The notes under the pieces are model-generated. The model worked only from the letters and a program-made list of their open reading frames with translations. It was not told the DNA's origin and did not search any database. 7,922 nucleotides of DNA from an uncultured beta proteobacterium (GTDB lineage: Bacteria > Pseudomonadota > Gammaproteobacteria > Burkholderiales > Burkholderiaceae_C): assembly GCA_903958915.1 (NCBI GenBank), contig CAJBVC010000254.1, forward strand, positions 1 through 7,922, in the 5' to 3' direction. This document shows, piece after piece, positions 1 to 5,372 of the stretch (positions within the stretch are counted from its first letter, which is position 1; every line of letters starts with the position of its first letter). The translations under genes were made by a program, and so were the position numbers.

Positions 1-176
1 GAAGGGCGCAGGTTGCTCGAAACCGTGGCCAGTGTCATGGCGTTGGGCTCGGGTATCTCCGAGGCAATCGCTTCCTTGAGCCATTGGTCAAATTGTCGCA
101 GCGGGTCGGCGTGGGAGGCGCTCTCGTCGAGCGCGTCGCGCTCGTAGCTTTTGCGGAGATCGGCAATGGAAGTCAT
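1..176 (-). CDS. pdxH: Pyridoxamine 5'-phosphate oxidase, N-terminal part (cut by window edge)
   Basis: This gene encodes the FMN enzyme that oxidises pyridoxamine or pyridoxine 5'-phosphate to pyridoxal 5'-phosphate, the last step of vitamin B6 synthesis and salvage, in the cytoplasm. Only the first 58 codons are visible. The protein begins [18 protein letters not shown] and continues through [15 protein letters not shown] to [15 protein letters not shown]. These match the conserved PdxH N-terminus: the xLRxxY start, the DPLxxFxxWLxxA helix, and the first strand with AMxxATV. The FMN-binding barrel and C-terminal signature lie outside the window. The ATG at 176 is the only start that fits the family. 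No Shine-Dalgarno sequence precedes it, while a TATACT box lies 7 bp upstream. The gene diverges from edd across a 139-bp control region. The identification is firm for such a short fragment. Confidence 0.88.
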   Translation of the reverse strand, partial: MTSIADLRKSYERDALDESASHADPLRQFDQWLKEAIASEIPEPNAMTLATVSSNLRP

Positions 177-182
177 GCCAGC

Positions 183-188
183 AGTATA
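183..188 (-). promoter_or_regulatory. Candidate -10 box for pdxH
   Basis: On the minus strand this reads TATACT, one base from the sigma-70 consensus TATAAT. Its downstream edge is 7 nt from the pdxH ATG, so transcription would start at or next to the start codon. There is no recognisable -35 hexamer at 16-18 bp spacing; the best candidate region reads GGTCGC. This is a weak prediction based on one hexamer. Confidence 0.3.
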
Positions 189-248
189 GGCAGACTGCTG
201 ATGCAGCGACCGCCAGTGCAGTTTGTACCCTGCTGGTAACTTCTTACG

Positions 249-269
249 CGCAAAGGGAATTGCTTTGCG
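249..269. repeat. Perfect 7-bp inverted repeat over the edd -35 region
   Basis: The sequence is CGCAAAG, 7 bp of spacer, then CTTTGCG, with perfectly complementary arms. It covers the candidate edd -35 box (260-265), so a dimeric regulator bound here would compete with or contact RNA polymerase. It could also be a chance palindrome. I do not recognise the motif as that of a specific regulator family. Confidence 0.4.
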
Positions 270-289
270 GCTACCATTCGCTCTGTAAT
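260..289 (+). promoter_or_regulatory. Candidate sigma-70 promoter of edd
   Basis: A TTGCTT hexamer at 260-265 and a TGTAAT hexamer at 284-289 are 18 bp apart and fit a sigma-70 promoter. Transcription would start near 296, leaving a leader of about 20 nt before the edd ATG at 316. A short Shine-Dalgarno-like TAGG lies 6 nt before the ATG. The -10 box forms one half of the HexR-like operator, as expected for a repressed promoter. Confidence 0.5.
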
Positions 290-298
290 TTTGTTACA
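284..298. promoter_or_regulatory. HexR-like operator upstream of edd
   Basis: The site reads TGTAATTTTGTTACA: perfect TGTAA/TTACA half-sites around a 5-bp, mostly T centre. As I remember it, the HexR motif in Proteobacteria is of the TGTAAT-WWW-ATTACA type, and this site differs from that at one central base. HexR is an RpiR-family repressor released by 2-keto-3-deoxy-6-phosphogluconate, the product of Edd, and edd is a classic target. The site overlaps the predicted -10 box and lies 17 bp before the start codon. The motif is seen directly; the regulator is inferred, since no hexR gene is in the window. Confidence 0.62.
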
Positions 299-315
299 AG
301 TTTTCTAGGTAACCA

Positions 316-2274
316 ATGTCTGCTTCTCCTATTCTCCATCCGGTCGTGGAAAATGTGACCCGTCGCATCTCGCAGCGCAGTGCCCCTACGCGCAGCGCTT
401 ACCTGGCCCGCCTGGAGGCTGCCGCACAACGCAAGCCGGGCAACGAACGCATGGGGTGCGCCAATGTGGCCCACGCCTTTGCCGCCCTGCCCGACGACGA
501 CAAAAAGCGTGCATCTGGCCTGGACCGCATTGGGGTCGTGGCCGAGCAGCGTGCCAACATCGGCATCATCAATGCCTATAACGACATGCTGTCGGCGCAC
601 GCGCCGCTGCAGCATTACCCCGACATCATCAAACAGGAGGCCCGCAGGCATGGCGCTACGGCACAGGTGGCGGGTGGCGTGCCGGCCATGTGCGACGGTG
701 TGACGCAAGGCACACCCGCCATGGAGCTGAGCCTGTTCAGCCGCGACGCGATCGCCATGGCCACTGCCATATCGCTGAGCCACGACATGTTTGACTGTGC
801 GCTGATGCTGGGCGTGTGCGACAAGATCGTGCCCGGGTTACTGATTGGTGCACTGCATTTCGGGCATCTGCCCACGGTATTTGTTCCCGCAGGTCCCATG
901 ACTTCGGGACTGTCGAATAACGACAAAGCCCGGGTGCGCGAGCAGGCCGCCCAGGGCCTGGTGGGCCGCGCAGAGTTGTTGCAGGCAGAGTCTGCGGCCT
1001 ACCATGGCCTGGGAACTTGCACCTTCTATGGCACCGCCAACAGCAACCAGATGCTGCTCGAAGCCATGGGGCTGCATGTGCCGGGCACGGCATTCATCAA
1101 TCCGGGCGCTTCGGTACGCGACGAGTTGACCCGGGAGGCTGTACGCACGGTGCTCGGTCGGCCGCGGTTGAGCGTCGACGGGCCGCCCCGAGACGCGAGG
1201 TCCCCCTCGGGGGGCAGCGTAGTACCTGCGAAATCGGCCCGAGCCGATTTCGGGGAAGTGACAAGCGTGGGGGCGACATGCCCACCTATTGGCAAAGTGG
1301 TGGACGAGCGCTGCATCGTCAACGCAATGGTGGCGCTGGTGGCGACCGGCGGCTCAACCAACCACCTGATCCACTGGGTGGCGGTCGCGCGTGCGGCGGG
1401 CATCGTGATCGACTGGGATGACTTCTCGGCACTGTCCGACGTGGTGCCACTGCTGACCCGCGTCTACCCGAACGGCAGCGCCGATGTGAACGACTTTCAG
1501 GCGGCTGGCGGGCCCGGCTTTGTTATTCGCGAGTTGCTCGACGCCGGCTTTATGCATGCGGACGTGTTGACCGTGCGCAGCGGTGGTTTGCGCGAGTTCA
1601 CCGGCATCCCTGCAGCCGCGACGGATGGCAGGTTGCACTGGGCAGCCGCTGGAGTGAGCAAGGACGAAGCCGTGGTGCGCCCGGTGTCCGATCCGTTCAG
1701 TCCCAGCGGCGGGCTCAAACTACTCCATGGCAATCTGGGGCGTAGCGTCATCAAGGTCTCAGCTGTACCTGAGGATCGCCATGTAGTGGAGGCACCATGC
1801 CGGGTATTCGATTCGCAGGAGGCTCTGCACCAGGCCTTTCAGGCTGGCGAACTCAACCACGACGTGGTCTGTGTGGTGCGCTGGCAAGGGCCGCAAGCCA
1901 ATGGCATGCCGGAGTTGCACAAGCTCACTCCCCCGCTGGCGGTGCTGCAGGGCAAGGGGTTCAAGGTGGCCTTGGTGACCGACGGCCGCATGAGCGGTGC
2001 ATCGGGCAAAGTGCCATCTGCCATTCACGTATCCCCTGAGGCAGCGGCGGGCGGTCCGTTGGCGAAGGTTCGTGACGGCGACATCATCCGTCTGGACGCG
2101 CCGGCAGGTACGCTTCAAGTGCTGGTGGACGCCGCCGAATGGCAGGCGCGTGCCGCCACCGAGATGCCCGCCGGTCTGGTTGCCGATAACGCCGTGGGCA
2201 TGGGCCGGGAACTTTTTGCCGGCATGCGCCGCGCTGCGCTCACCGCCGAGGAAGGTGCTTGTAGTTGGCTGTAA
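316..2274 (+). CDS. edd: 6-Phosphogluconate dehydratase (Entner-Doudoroff pathway)
   Basis: Edd dehydrates 6-phosphogluconate to 2-keto-3-deoxy-6-phosphogluconate (KDPG), the committed step of the Entner-Doudoroff pathway, in the cytoplasm. The 652-residue product belongs to the IlvD/Edd family. The [4Fe-4S] ligands are expected at Cys126 ([13 protein letters not shown]), Cys168 ([10 protein letters not shown], the first family signature) and Cys235 ([13 protein letters not shown]). The second signature, [16 protein letters not shown], begins at residue 557. The N-terminus aligns with that of E. coli Edd (RSAYLAR), which supports the ATG at 316. The usual length is about 603 residues. Most of the excess is a Gly/Pro/Ser/Arg-rich segment at about residues 282-321, just before PIGKVVDE, where relatives have a short linker; it is encoded by a palindromic repeat. 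The frame is open on both sides, so the gene is probably functional. No eda follows; gloA comes next on the other strand. Regulation by HexR is likely. Confidence 0.95.
   Translation: MSASPILHPVVENVTRRISQRSAPTRSAYLARLEAAAQRKPGNERMGCANVAHAFAALPDDDKKRASGLDRIGVVAEQRANIGIINAYNDMLSAHAPLQHYPDIIKQEARRHGATAQVAGGVPAMCDGVTQGTPAMELSLFSRDAIAMATAISLSHDMFDCALMLGVCDKIVPGLLIGALHFGHLPTVFVPAGPMTSGLSNNDKARVREQAAQGLVGRAELLQAESAAYHGLGTCTFYGTANSNQMLLEAMGLHVPGTAFINPGASVRDELTREAVRTVLGRPRLSVDGPPRDARSPSGGSVVPAKSARADFGEVTSVGATCPPIGKVVDERCIVNAMVALVATGGSTNHLIHWVAVARAAGIVIDWDDFSALSDVVPLLTRVYPNGSADVNDFQAAGGPGFVIRELLDAGFMHADVLTVRSGGLREFTGIPAAATDGRLHWAAAGVSKDEAVVRPVSDPFSPSGGLKLLHGNLGRSVIKVSAVPEDRHVVEAPCRVFDSQEALHQAFQAGELNHDVVCVVRWQGPQANGMPELHKLTPPLAVLQGKGFKVALVTDGRMSGASGKVPSAIHVSPEAAAGGPLAKVRDGDIIRLDAPAGTLQVLVDAAEWQARAATEMPAGLVADNAVGMGRELFAGMRRAALTAEEGACSWL
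1180..1274. repeat. Palindromic dispersed-repeat-like element inserted in frame in edd
   Basis: This segment of about 95 bp interrupts the Edd alignment and is full of inverted repeats. GCCGCCCCGAG (1182-1192) pairs imperfectly with CTCGGGGGGCAGC (1206-1218). A perfect 10-bp stem lies at 1229-1252. The outer ends, GGGCCGCCCC and GCGTGGGGGC, are also partly complementary. Its composition and ends match, from memory, a repeat common between genes in Comamonadaceae (CCCCCTCGGGGGGCAGCG ... GCGTGGGGGC). In the edd frame it has no stop: potential TAG and TGA triplets fall out of frame. It adds roughly 33 residues relative to E. coli Edd. The boundaries are estimates, and no second copy is in this window. 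Confidence 0.6.
1229..1252. repeat. Perfect 10-bp stem, 4-nt loop hairpin inside edd
   Basis: CGAAATCGGC and GCCGATTTCG are exact reverse complements separated by CCGA. The hairpin lies inside the repeat-like insertion and codes for residues of the KSARADFG segment. It is not followed by a T-run, so it is not an intrinsic terminator. In the mRNA it should form a stable stem within the coding region. Confidence 0.85.
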
Positions 2275-2278
2275 CGCC

Positions 2279-2314
2279 CGTTGGACAAGCGTTGGCAGCT
2301 ATCGAATAAGTAGC
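2279..2314. repeat. Degenerate intergenic repeat between edd and gloA ends
   Basis: The 51 bp between the convergent edd and gloA stops contain CGTTGG twice (2279-2284 and 2290-2295). They also hold a small hairpin, GCTAT, 7-nt loop, GTAGC (2298-2314, one T-G pair). The string ACAAGCGTTGGCAGCTATC resembles a short AT-rich repeat that I remember between genes in Comamonadaceae, typically ending AGCTAT...ATAGCA. Neither strand shows a strong stem followed by a T-run, so it is not a convincing terminator. The family assignment is from memory. Confidence 0.35.
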
Positions 2315-2325
2315 AATGGGGCGCT

Positions 2326-2709
2326 TCAGGTGTGCTCGATCAGTTCGATCTTGTAACCATCGGGGTCGGTCACAAAGGCGATAACAGTGGTCCCGCCTTT
2401 GACTGGACCTGCCTCACGTGTAACGTTGCCACCGACCGCACGAATCCTGTCGCAGGCTGCATAGACGTCTTGCACGGCCAGGGCAATATGTCCAAATGCG
2501 GTACCCATTTCGTACGACTCGACGCCCCAGTTGTAGGTGAGCTCAAGCTCGGCGCGCTCCGGGTGGTCGCCGTAGCCGAGAAACGCCAGCGTGTACTTGT
2601 AGGCGGTGTTTTCGGAGGTACGCAGCAACCGCATGCCGAGAACTTGGGTGTAAAAATCGATGGAGCGCTGCAGGTTACCTACGCGCAGCATGGTGTGGAG
2701 GATTCGCAT
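2326..2709 (-). CDS. gloA: Lactoylglutathione lyase (glyoxalase I)
   Basis: Glyoxalase I converts the hemithioacetal of methylglyoxal and glutathione to S-lactoylglutathione, the first step of methylglyoxal detoxification in the cytoplasm. The 127-residue product has the two-module glyoxalase fold in one chain, of normal length for the short bacterial type. It starts [20 protein letters not shown]. The four metal ligands fall where the E. coli Ni-dependent enzyme has them: His5, Glu56 ([12 protein letters not shown]), His74 (FGHIAL) and Glu122 ([11 protein letters not shown]). The absence of the longer human-type N-terminus suggests a nickel- or cobalt-preferring enzyme. The frame continues upstream to a TTG at 2769, but the ATG at 2709 gives the family N-terminus and a GGCGG ribosome site. 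It converges with edd and diverges from the cupin gene across 59 bp in which I see no convincing promoter. Confidence 0.95.
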   Translation of the reverse strand: MRILHTMLRVGNLQRSIDFYTQVLGMRLLRTSENTAYKYTLAFLGYGDHPERAELELTYNWGVESYEMGTAFGHIALAVQDVYAACDRIRAVGGNVTREAGPVKGGTTVIAFVTDPDGYKIELIEHT

Positions 2710-2768
2710 GCCGCCATTGTGCATTGGTGGGCAATAATCGAAGCACTGCAACCTGAAAGACCCGAGCA

Positions 2769-3152
2769 ATGGACAGCTTTACCAAAGTCATTCTGTTTAC
2801 CGACAGCGATGGGCGTGCCCGTTTTCGCGAAGAATCGGTTCCCTTGAACCAGGGCAGCCCCCAATCCATGCTGTCCGAAGTGTTTGCCTCGGGGGGCTAC
2901 CAGTTGCGGCGCAGTCCAATGGGGTTTCGCAGCAGCTTTCATTGCACGGGTGCGCCGCAGTGGGTTTTCATTCTCGGTGGGCAGATGGAGATCGGTCTGC
3001 AGGGCGGCCACTCGCGCATCTTTCACCCGGGGGAGCATTTCTACAGTGCCGACTTGCTGCCTGAAGGCACCACTTTTGATGCTGCAATTTATGGGCACTG
3101 GAGCCGTCAGGTAGGACCAGACCCACTGGTAACCTTGTTTGTGCGCGGCTGA
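2769..3152 (+). CDS. Small cupin-fold protein of unknown function
   Basis: This 127-residue cytoplasmic protein has no signal peptide or membrane segment. The centre and C-terminal half form a single cupin domain. Motif 1 is the region [19 protein letters not shown] (about residues 57-75), and motif 2 is [11 protein letters not shown] (about 86-95). The PGEH of motif 2 is well kept. Motif 1 lacks the usual HxH...E pattern: only His58 is a clear ligand, and Gln64 stands near where the glutamate would be. Metal binding may therefore be altered or lost. I recognise it as one of a set of small conserved hypothetical cupins in Burkholderiales, but no reaction is known to me. It stands alone on the plus strand, divergent from gloA and ending 9 bp before the convergent pcp stop. 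The ribosome site is weak (GAAAGA, 8 nt before the ATG). Confidence 0.8.
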   Translation: MDSFTKVILFTDSDGRARFREESVPLNQGSPQSMLSEVFASGGYQLRRSPMGFRSSFHCTGAPQWVFILGGQMEIGLQGGHSRIFHPGEHFYSADLLPEGTTFDAAIYGHWSRQVGPDPLVTLFVRG

Positions 3153-3194
3153 TTTACGACGTTAGTGGGTGGTACCACCCGGCACGCGTAAATC
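3151..3194. repeat. Nested inverted repeats at the cupin/pcp convergent junction
   Basis: The outer arms GATTTACG (3151-3158) and CGTAAATC (3187-3194) are exact reverse complements. They enclose GGGTGGTACCACCC (3167-3180), a perfect 14-nt palindrome able to form a 5-bp stem with a GTAC loop. The structure overlaps the cupin stop codon and the last codons of pcp (VPGGTTH). Its place between convergent ends suggests a bidirectional terminator or transcription roadblock, but there is no T-run on either side. Confidence 0.5.
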
Positions 3195-3806
3195 ACGCTT
3201 GCGCTTCACACTCACCGCCACGGCAATGCGCATGGCGCGCACCATATCGTCCAGAGCCATGCTGGGCACGCCCGTGCGTCCCGCTGCCTGACTGGGCAAA
3301 TAAGGAATGTGAATGAATCCGCAACGTTGCAGGCCGTAGCGTTGCTGCATCGCCATGAGCCCATAAAACACATGGTTGCAAACAAACGTCCCGGCGCTGT
3401 GGGACAGACTGGCGGGCAGGCCGTCGTGGTGCAAGTTCTGCACGATCGCCTTGACTGGCAAGGTAGAAAAGTAGGCCGCTGGCCCCTGCCGGTGGATGGG
3501 TCGATCGATGGGCTGTTTGCCTGCGTTGTCTGGAATGCGGGCGTCATCGAGGTTCATCGCCACGCGCTCCGGCGTGACCTCGGCGCGGCCACCCGCCTGG
3601 CCCACCGCAATGACGATGGCAGGCTGGTGTTTCTTCACTGCACTCTCCAGCTCCCGCAGCGATTGGCCAAACACGCAAGACAACCGCGTCGCGAACACCT
3701 GTGCCTTGGCAATGGTCTCACCATGCAACTGCTGCACTACTTCCCAGGATGGGTTGATGGCGTCTTTGTCAAAGGGCTCAAAGCCGGTGAGGAGCACGGT
3801 TGTCAT
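3162..3806 (-). CDS. pcp: Pyrrolidone-carboxylate peptidase (pyroglutamyl peptidase I)
   Basis: This cysteine peptidase (family C15) removes N-terminal pyroglutamate from peptides in the cytoplasm. The 214-residue product is of normal length. It begins MTTVLLTGFEPFDKDAINPS, the family start. The catalytic triad is visible: Glu80 in TPERVAMN, Cys143 in AGTFVCNHVFYG and His166 in FIHIPYLP. The substrate-side motifs VGQAGGR and DARIPDN are also present. The C-terminal tail KRKRDLRVPGGTTH is basic and is partly encoded by the inverted repeat at the gene end. The ATG is 3 nt downstream of the kinase stop with no strong ribosome site, so translation may depend on ribosomes finishing the kinase gene. 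Its place at the tail of a kinase/dehydrogenase operon has no obvious metabolic reason. The family call is firm. Confidence 0.95.
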   Translation of the reverse strand: MTTVLLTGFEPFDKDAINPSWEVVQQLHGETIAKAQVFATRLSCVFGQSLRELESAVKKHQPAIVIAVGQAGGRAEVTPERVAMNLDDARIPDNAGKQPIDRPIHRQGPAAYFSTLPVKAIVQNLHHDGLPASLSHSAGTFVCNHVFYGLMAMQQRYGLQRCGFIHIPYLPSQAAGRTGVPSMALDDMVRAMRIAVAVSVKRKRDLRVPGGTTH

Positions 3807-3809
3807 AAA

Positions 3810-5372
3810 TTAGTCCGTTGAGGGGCCCCCAGCGATGTCACGCAAGGCGCGGTACAGCGGCTGCAGCCGCCCATACATGCGCTGGTAGACGCGTCCGTAC
3901 ATTTGCTCGTATAGCTCGGCGTTGGCGGTAATCGGTTCGAAGCGCTGCCCCACGCGGGTCATTTCGCGAATGGCGGTCGGGAAGTCGGGGTGCAACCCCA
4001 AGCCGACGCTGGCAAGAATGGCGGCTCCCAGGCCACTGGCCTCGTAGAGCGCAGGCCGTTCAGTAGGCAGGTTGAAGATGTCGGCGGTGATCTGCATGGC
4101 CGCGTTGCTTTGCGACCCACCCCCTGCAACCCGCACCAGGCGCAGCGGAGTTTTCGATCGTTTGGCAATGCGCTCGCCGGCTTCGCGCAGCGCATAGGCC
4201 AGGCCCTCGATGATGGCGCGGTAGAGGTGGGCGCGGGTGTGCACTTCGCTAAAGCCGATGATGCCGCCACGTGCTTCCGGTCCGGGGATGCGCACACCCG
4301 GGTTCCAGTAGGGTTGCAGTACCAGTCCTTGCGAGCCTGCAGGTACCGAGTGGAGCAACTCATCAAAGAAGTGTTCTGGTGCCACACCTTCCTTTTCGGC
4401 CCGGATCTGCTCGTTCAAGCCGAATTGCGCGGCGAACCAGCTCACCATCCAGTAACCCCGCGTGATCTGGATTTCAGTGTTGTAGTAACCCGGCATGGCA
4501 GACGGGTAGGGCGGTATGAAGGGCACAGCCTCGACGTAGCGTGGCGTGTTGGTGTTGATGGTGGCGGTGGTGCCGTACGACAGGCAGGCGATGTCGGGCG
4601 TGAGGCTGCCCGCACCAAGGACCTCACACGCCTTGTCGGACGCGCCAGCCACCACAGTCAGCCCCAACGGCAACCCGGTGTCGGCCGCAGCTGCGGCACT
4701 GATCCTGCCGATCACGGTGCCGTTGGGCACGAGCGCGGGCATCATCGATGGCGTCATCGACAGGCACTGCCATTTCCAGTCGCCCGCTGCCGCCCAGGTC
4801 CCTTTTTTGTGGTCAAACGGCACGTACCCGACCTGGTTGCCCACCGCATCCACCATCTCACCGGTGAGGCGATAGTGCAGGTACCCTGACAGCAGCAGGA
4901 ATTTGTCCGTCTGCGCCCAGAGTTCGGGCTGGTTTTGCGCGATCCACACGGCTTCGGCCTGGCGCTCAAAGGCCGTGACCGTGTCGCGCAAGCCGGCCAG
5001 CAAAAAGGCACTCTCCCATAGCAGCCCGTATTTCTTGCGCGCCTGCGCCATGCGCTGATCTGCCCAGATGATGGCCGGTCGCAATACATTGCCACGCTTG
5101 TCCAGATTGATGACCGTGCCGCGCTGGGTGGTGACGACCAGGGCGCGCACCTGGTGCGGCTGAATTGCGGTGGTGGCCCACAGGGCGCGGCAGGCCGTGC
5201 ACAGTGCGGTCCAGAACTCCTCGGGCGAATGCTCCATCCAGCCGGGTTGTGCGCACTGGTAGTTGTCCAGCTTGACCTGCGATTTGCCCACCAGGTTGCC
5301 GCGCAGGTCAAACAGCAATGCCCGCACACTTTGGGTTCCGTTGTCGATCGCAAGAAGGATGTCATCGGGCAT
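3810..5372 (-). CDS. FGGY-family carbohydrate kinase, substrate unknown
   Basis: This 520-residue cytoplasmic kinase phosphorylates a sugar or polyol with ATP. It has the two-domain actin-like FGGY fold. The first phosphate-binding loop is DNGTQSVRALLFD (residues 10-22), and the IWADQR substrate-domain motif is at 102-107. The likely catalytic base is Asp246 in VAGASDKACEVLGAG. The second phosphate loop is SYGTTATI (266-272), and the nucleotide-site segment VAGGGSQSNAAMQITADIF is at 415-433. It looks closer to the YgcE/xylulokinase/erythritol-kinase side of the family than to glycerol kinase. The ATG at 5372 has a good ribosome site (GAGGTG) and overlaps the end of the GlpD-like gene by 11 nt, so the two are probably co-translated. 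Pcp follows after 3 nt. I cannot name the substrate; the neighbouring phospho-polyol dehydrogenase suggests that the product is a polyol or glycerol-type phosphate. Confidence 0.9.
   Translation of the reverse strand: MPDDILLAIDNGTQSVRALLFDLRGNLVGKSQVKLDNYQCAQPGWMEHSPEEFWTALCTACRALWATTAIQPHQVRALVVTTQRGTVINLDKRGNVLRPAIIWADQRMAQARKKYGLLWESAFLLAGLRDTVTAFERQAEAVWIAQNQPELWAQTDKFLLLSGYLHYRLTGEMVDAVGNQVGYVPFDHKKGTWAAAGDWKWQCLSMTPSMMPALVPNGTVIGRISAAAAADTGLPLGLTVVAGASDKACEVLGAGSLTPDIACLSYGTTATINTNTPRYVEAVPFIPPYPSAMPGYYNTEIQITRGYWMVSWFAAQFGLNEQIRAEKEGVAPEHFFDELLHSVPAGSQGLVLQPYWNPGVRIPGPEARGGIIGFSEVHTRAHLYRAIIEGLAYALREAGERIAKRSKTPLRLVRVAGGGSQSNAAMQITADIFNLPTERPALYEASGLGAAILASVGLGLHPDFPTAIREMTRVGQRFEPITANAELYEQMYGRVYQRMYGRLQPLYRALRDIAGGPSTD

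Noticed and set aside
271..783. Minus-strand open frame of 170 codons across the edd promoter and 5' end
   Set aside because: It is antisense to well-conserved Edd sequence and crosses the promoter and operator region. Its composition is typical of a shadow frame.
1202..1214. Intrinsic terminator (CCCCCTCGGGGGG) inside edd
   Set aside because: No T-run follows and the edd reading frame continues with full conservation downstream. It is part of the inserted repeat.
2710..2768. Divergent promoters between gloA and the cupin gene
   Set aside because: AATAAT at 2733-2738 resembles a -10 box, but no -35 hexamer lies at 16-18 bp spacing on either strand. The genes must be transcribed from somewhere here, but I cannot place the sites.
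2710..2769. N-terminal extension of GloA to an upstream TTG
   Set aside because: The 20 extra residues are absent from the family. The ATG at 2709 places the ligands at 5, 56, 74 and 122, exactly as in E. coli GloA.
3990..4889. Plus-strand open frame of 299 codons opposite the FGGY kinase
   Set aside because: It lies wholly antisense to the kinase, whose motifs are convincing, and has no recognisable domain or ribosome site. Shadow frame.
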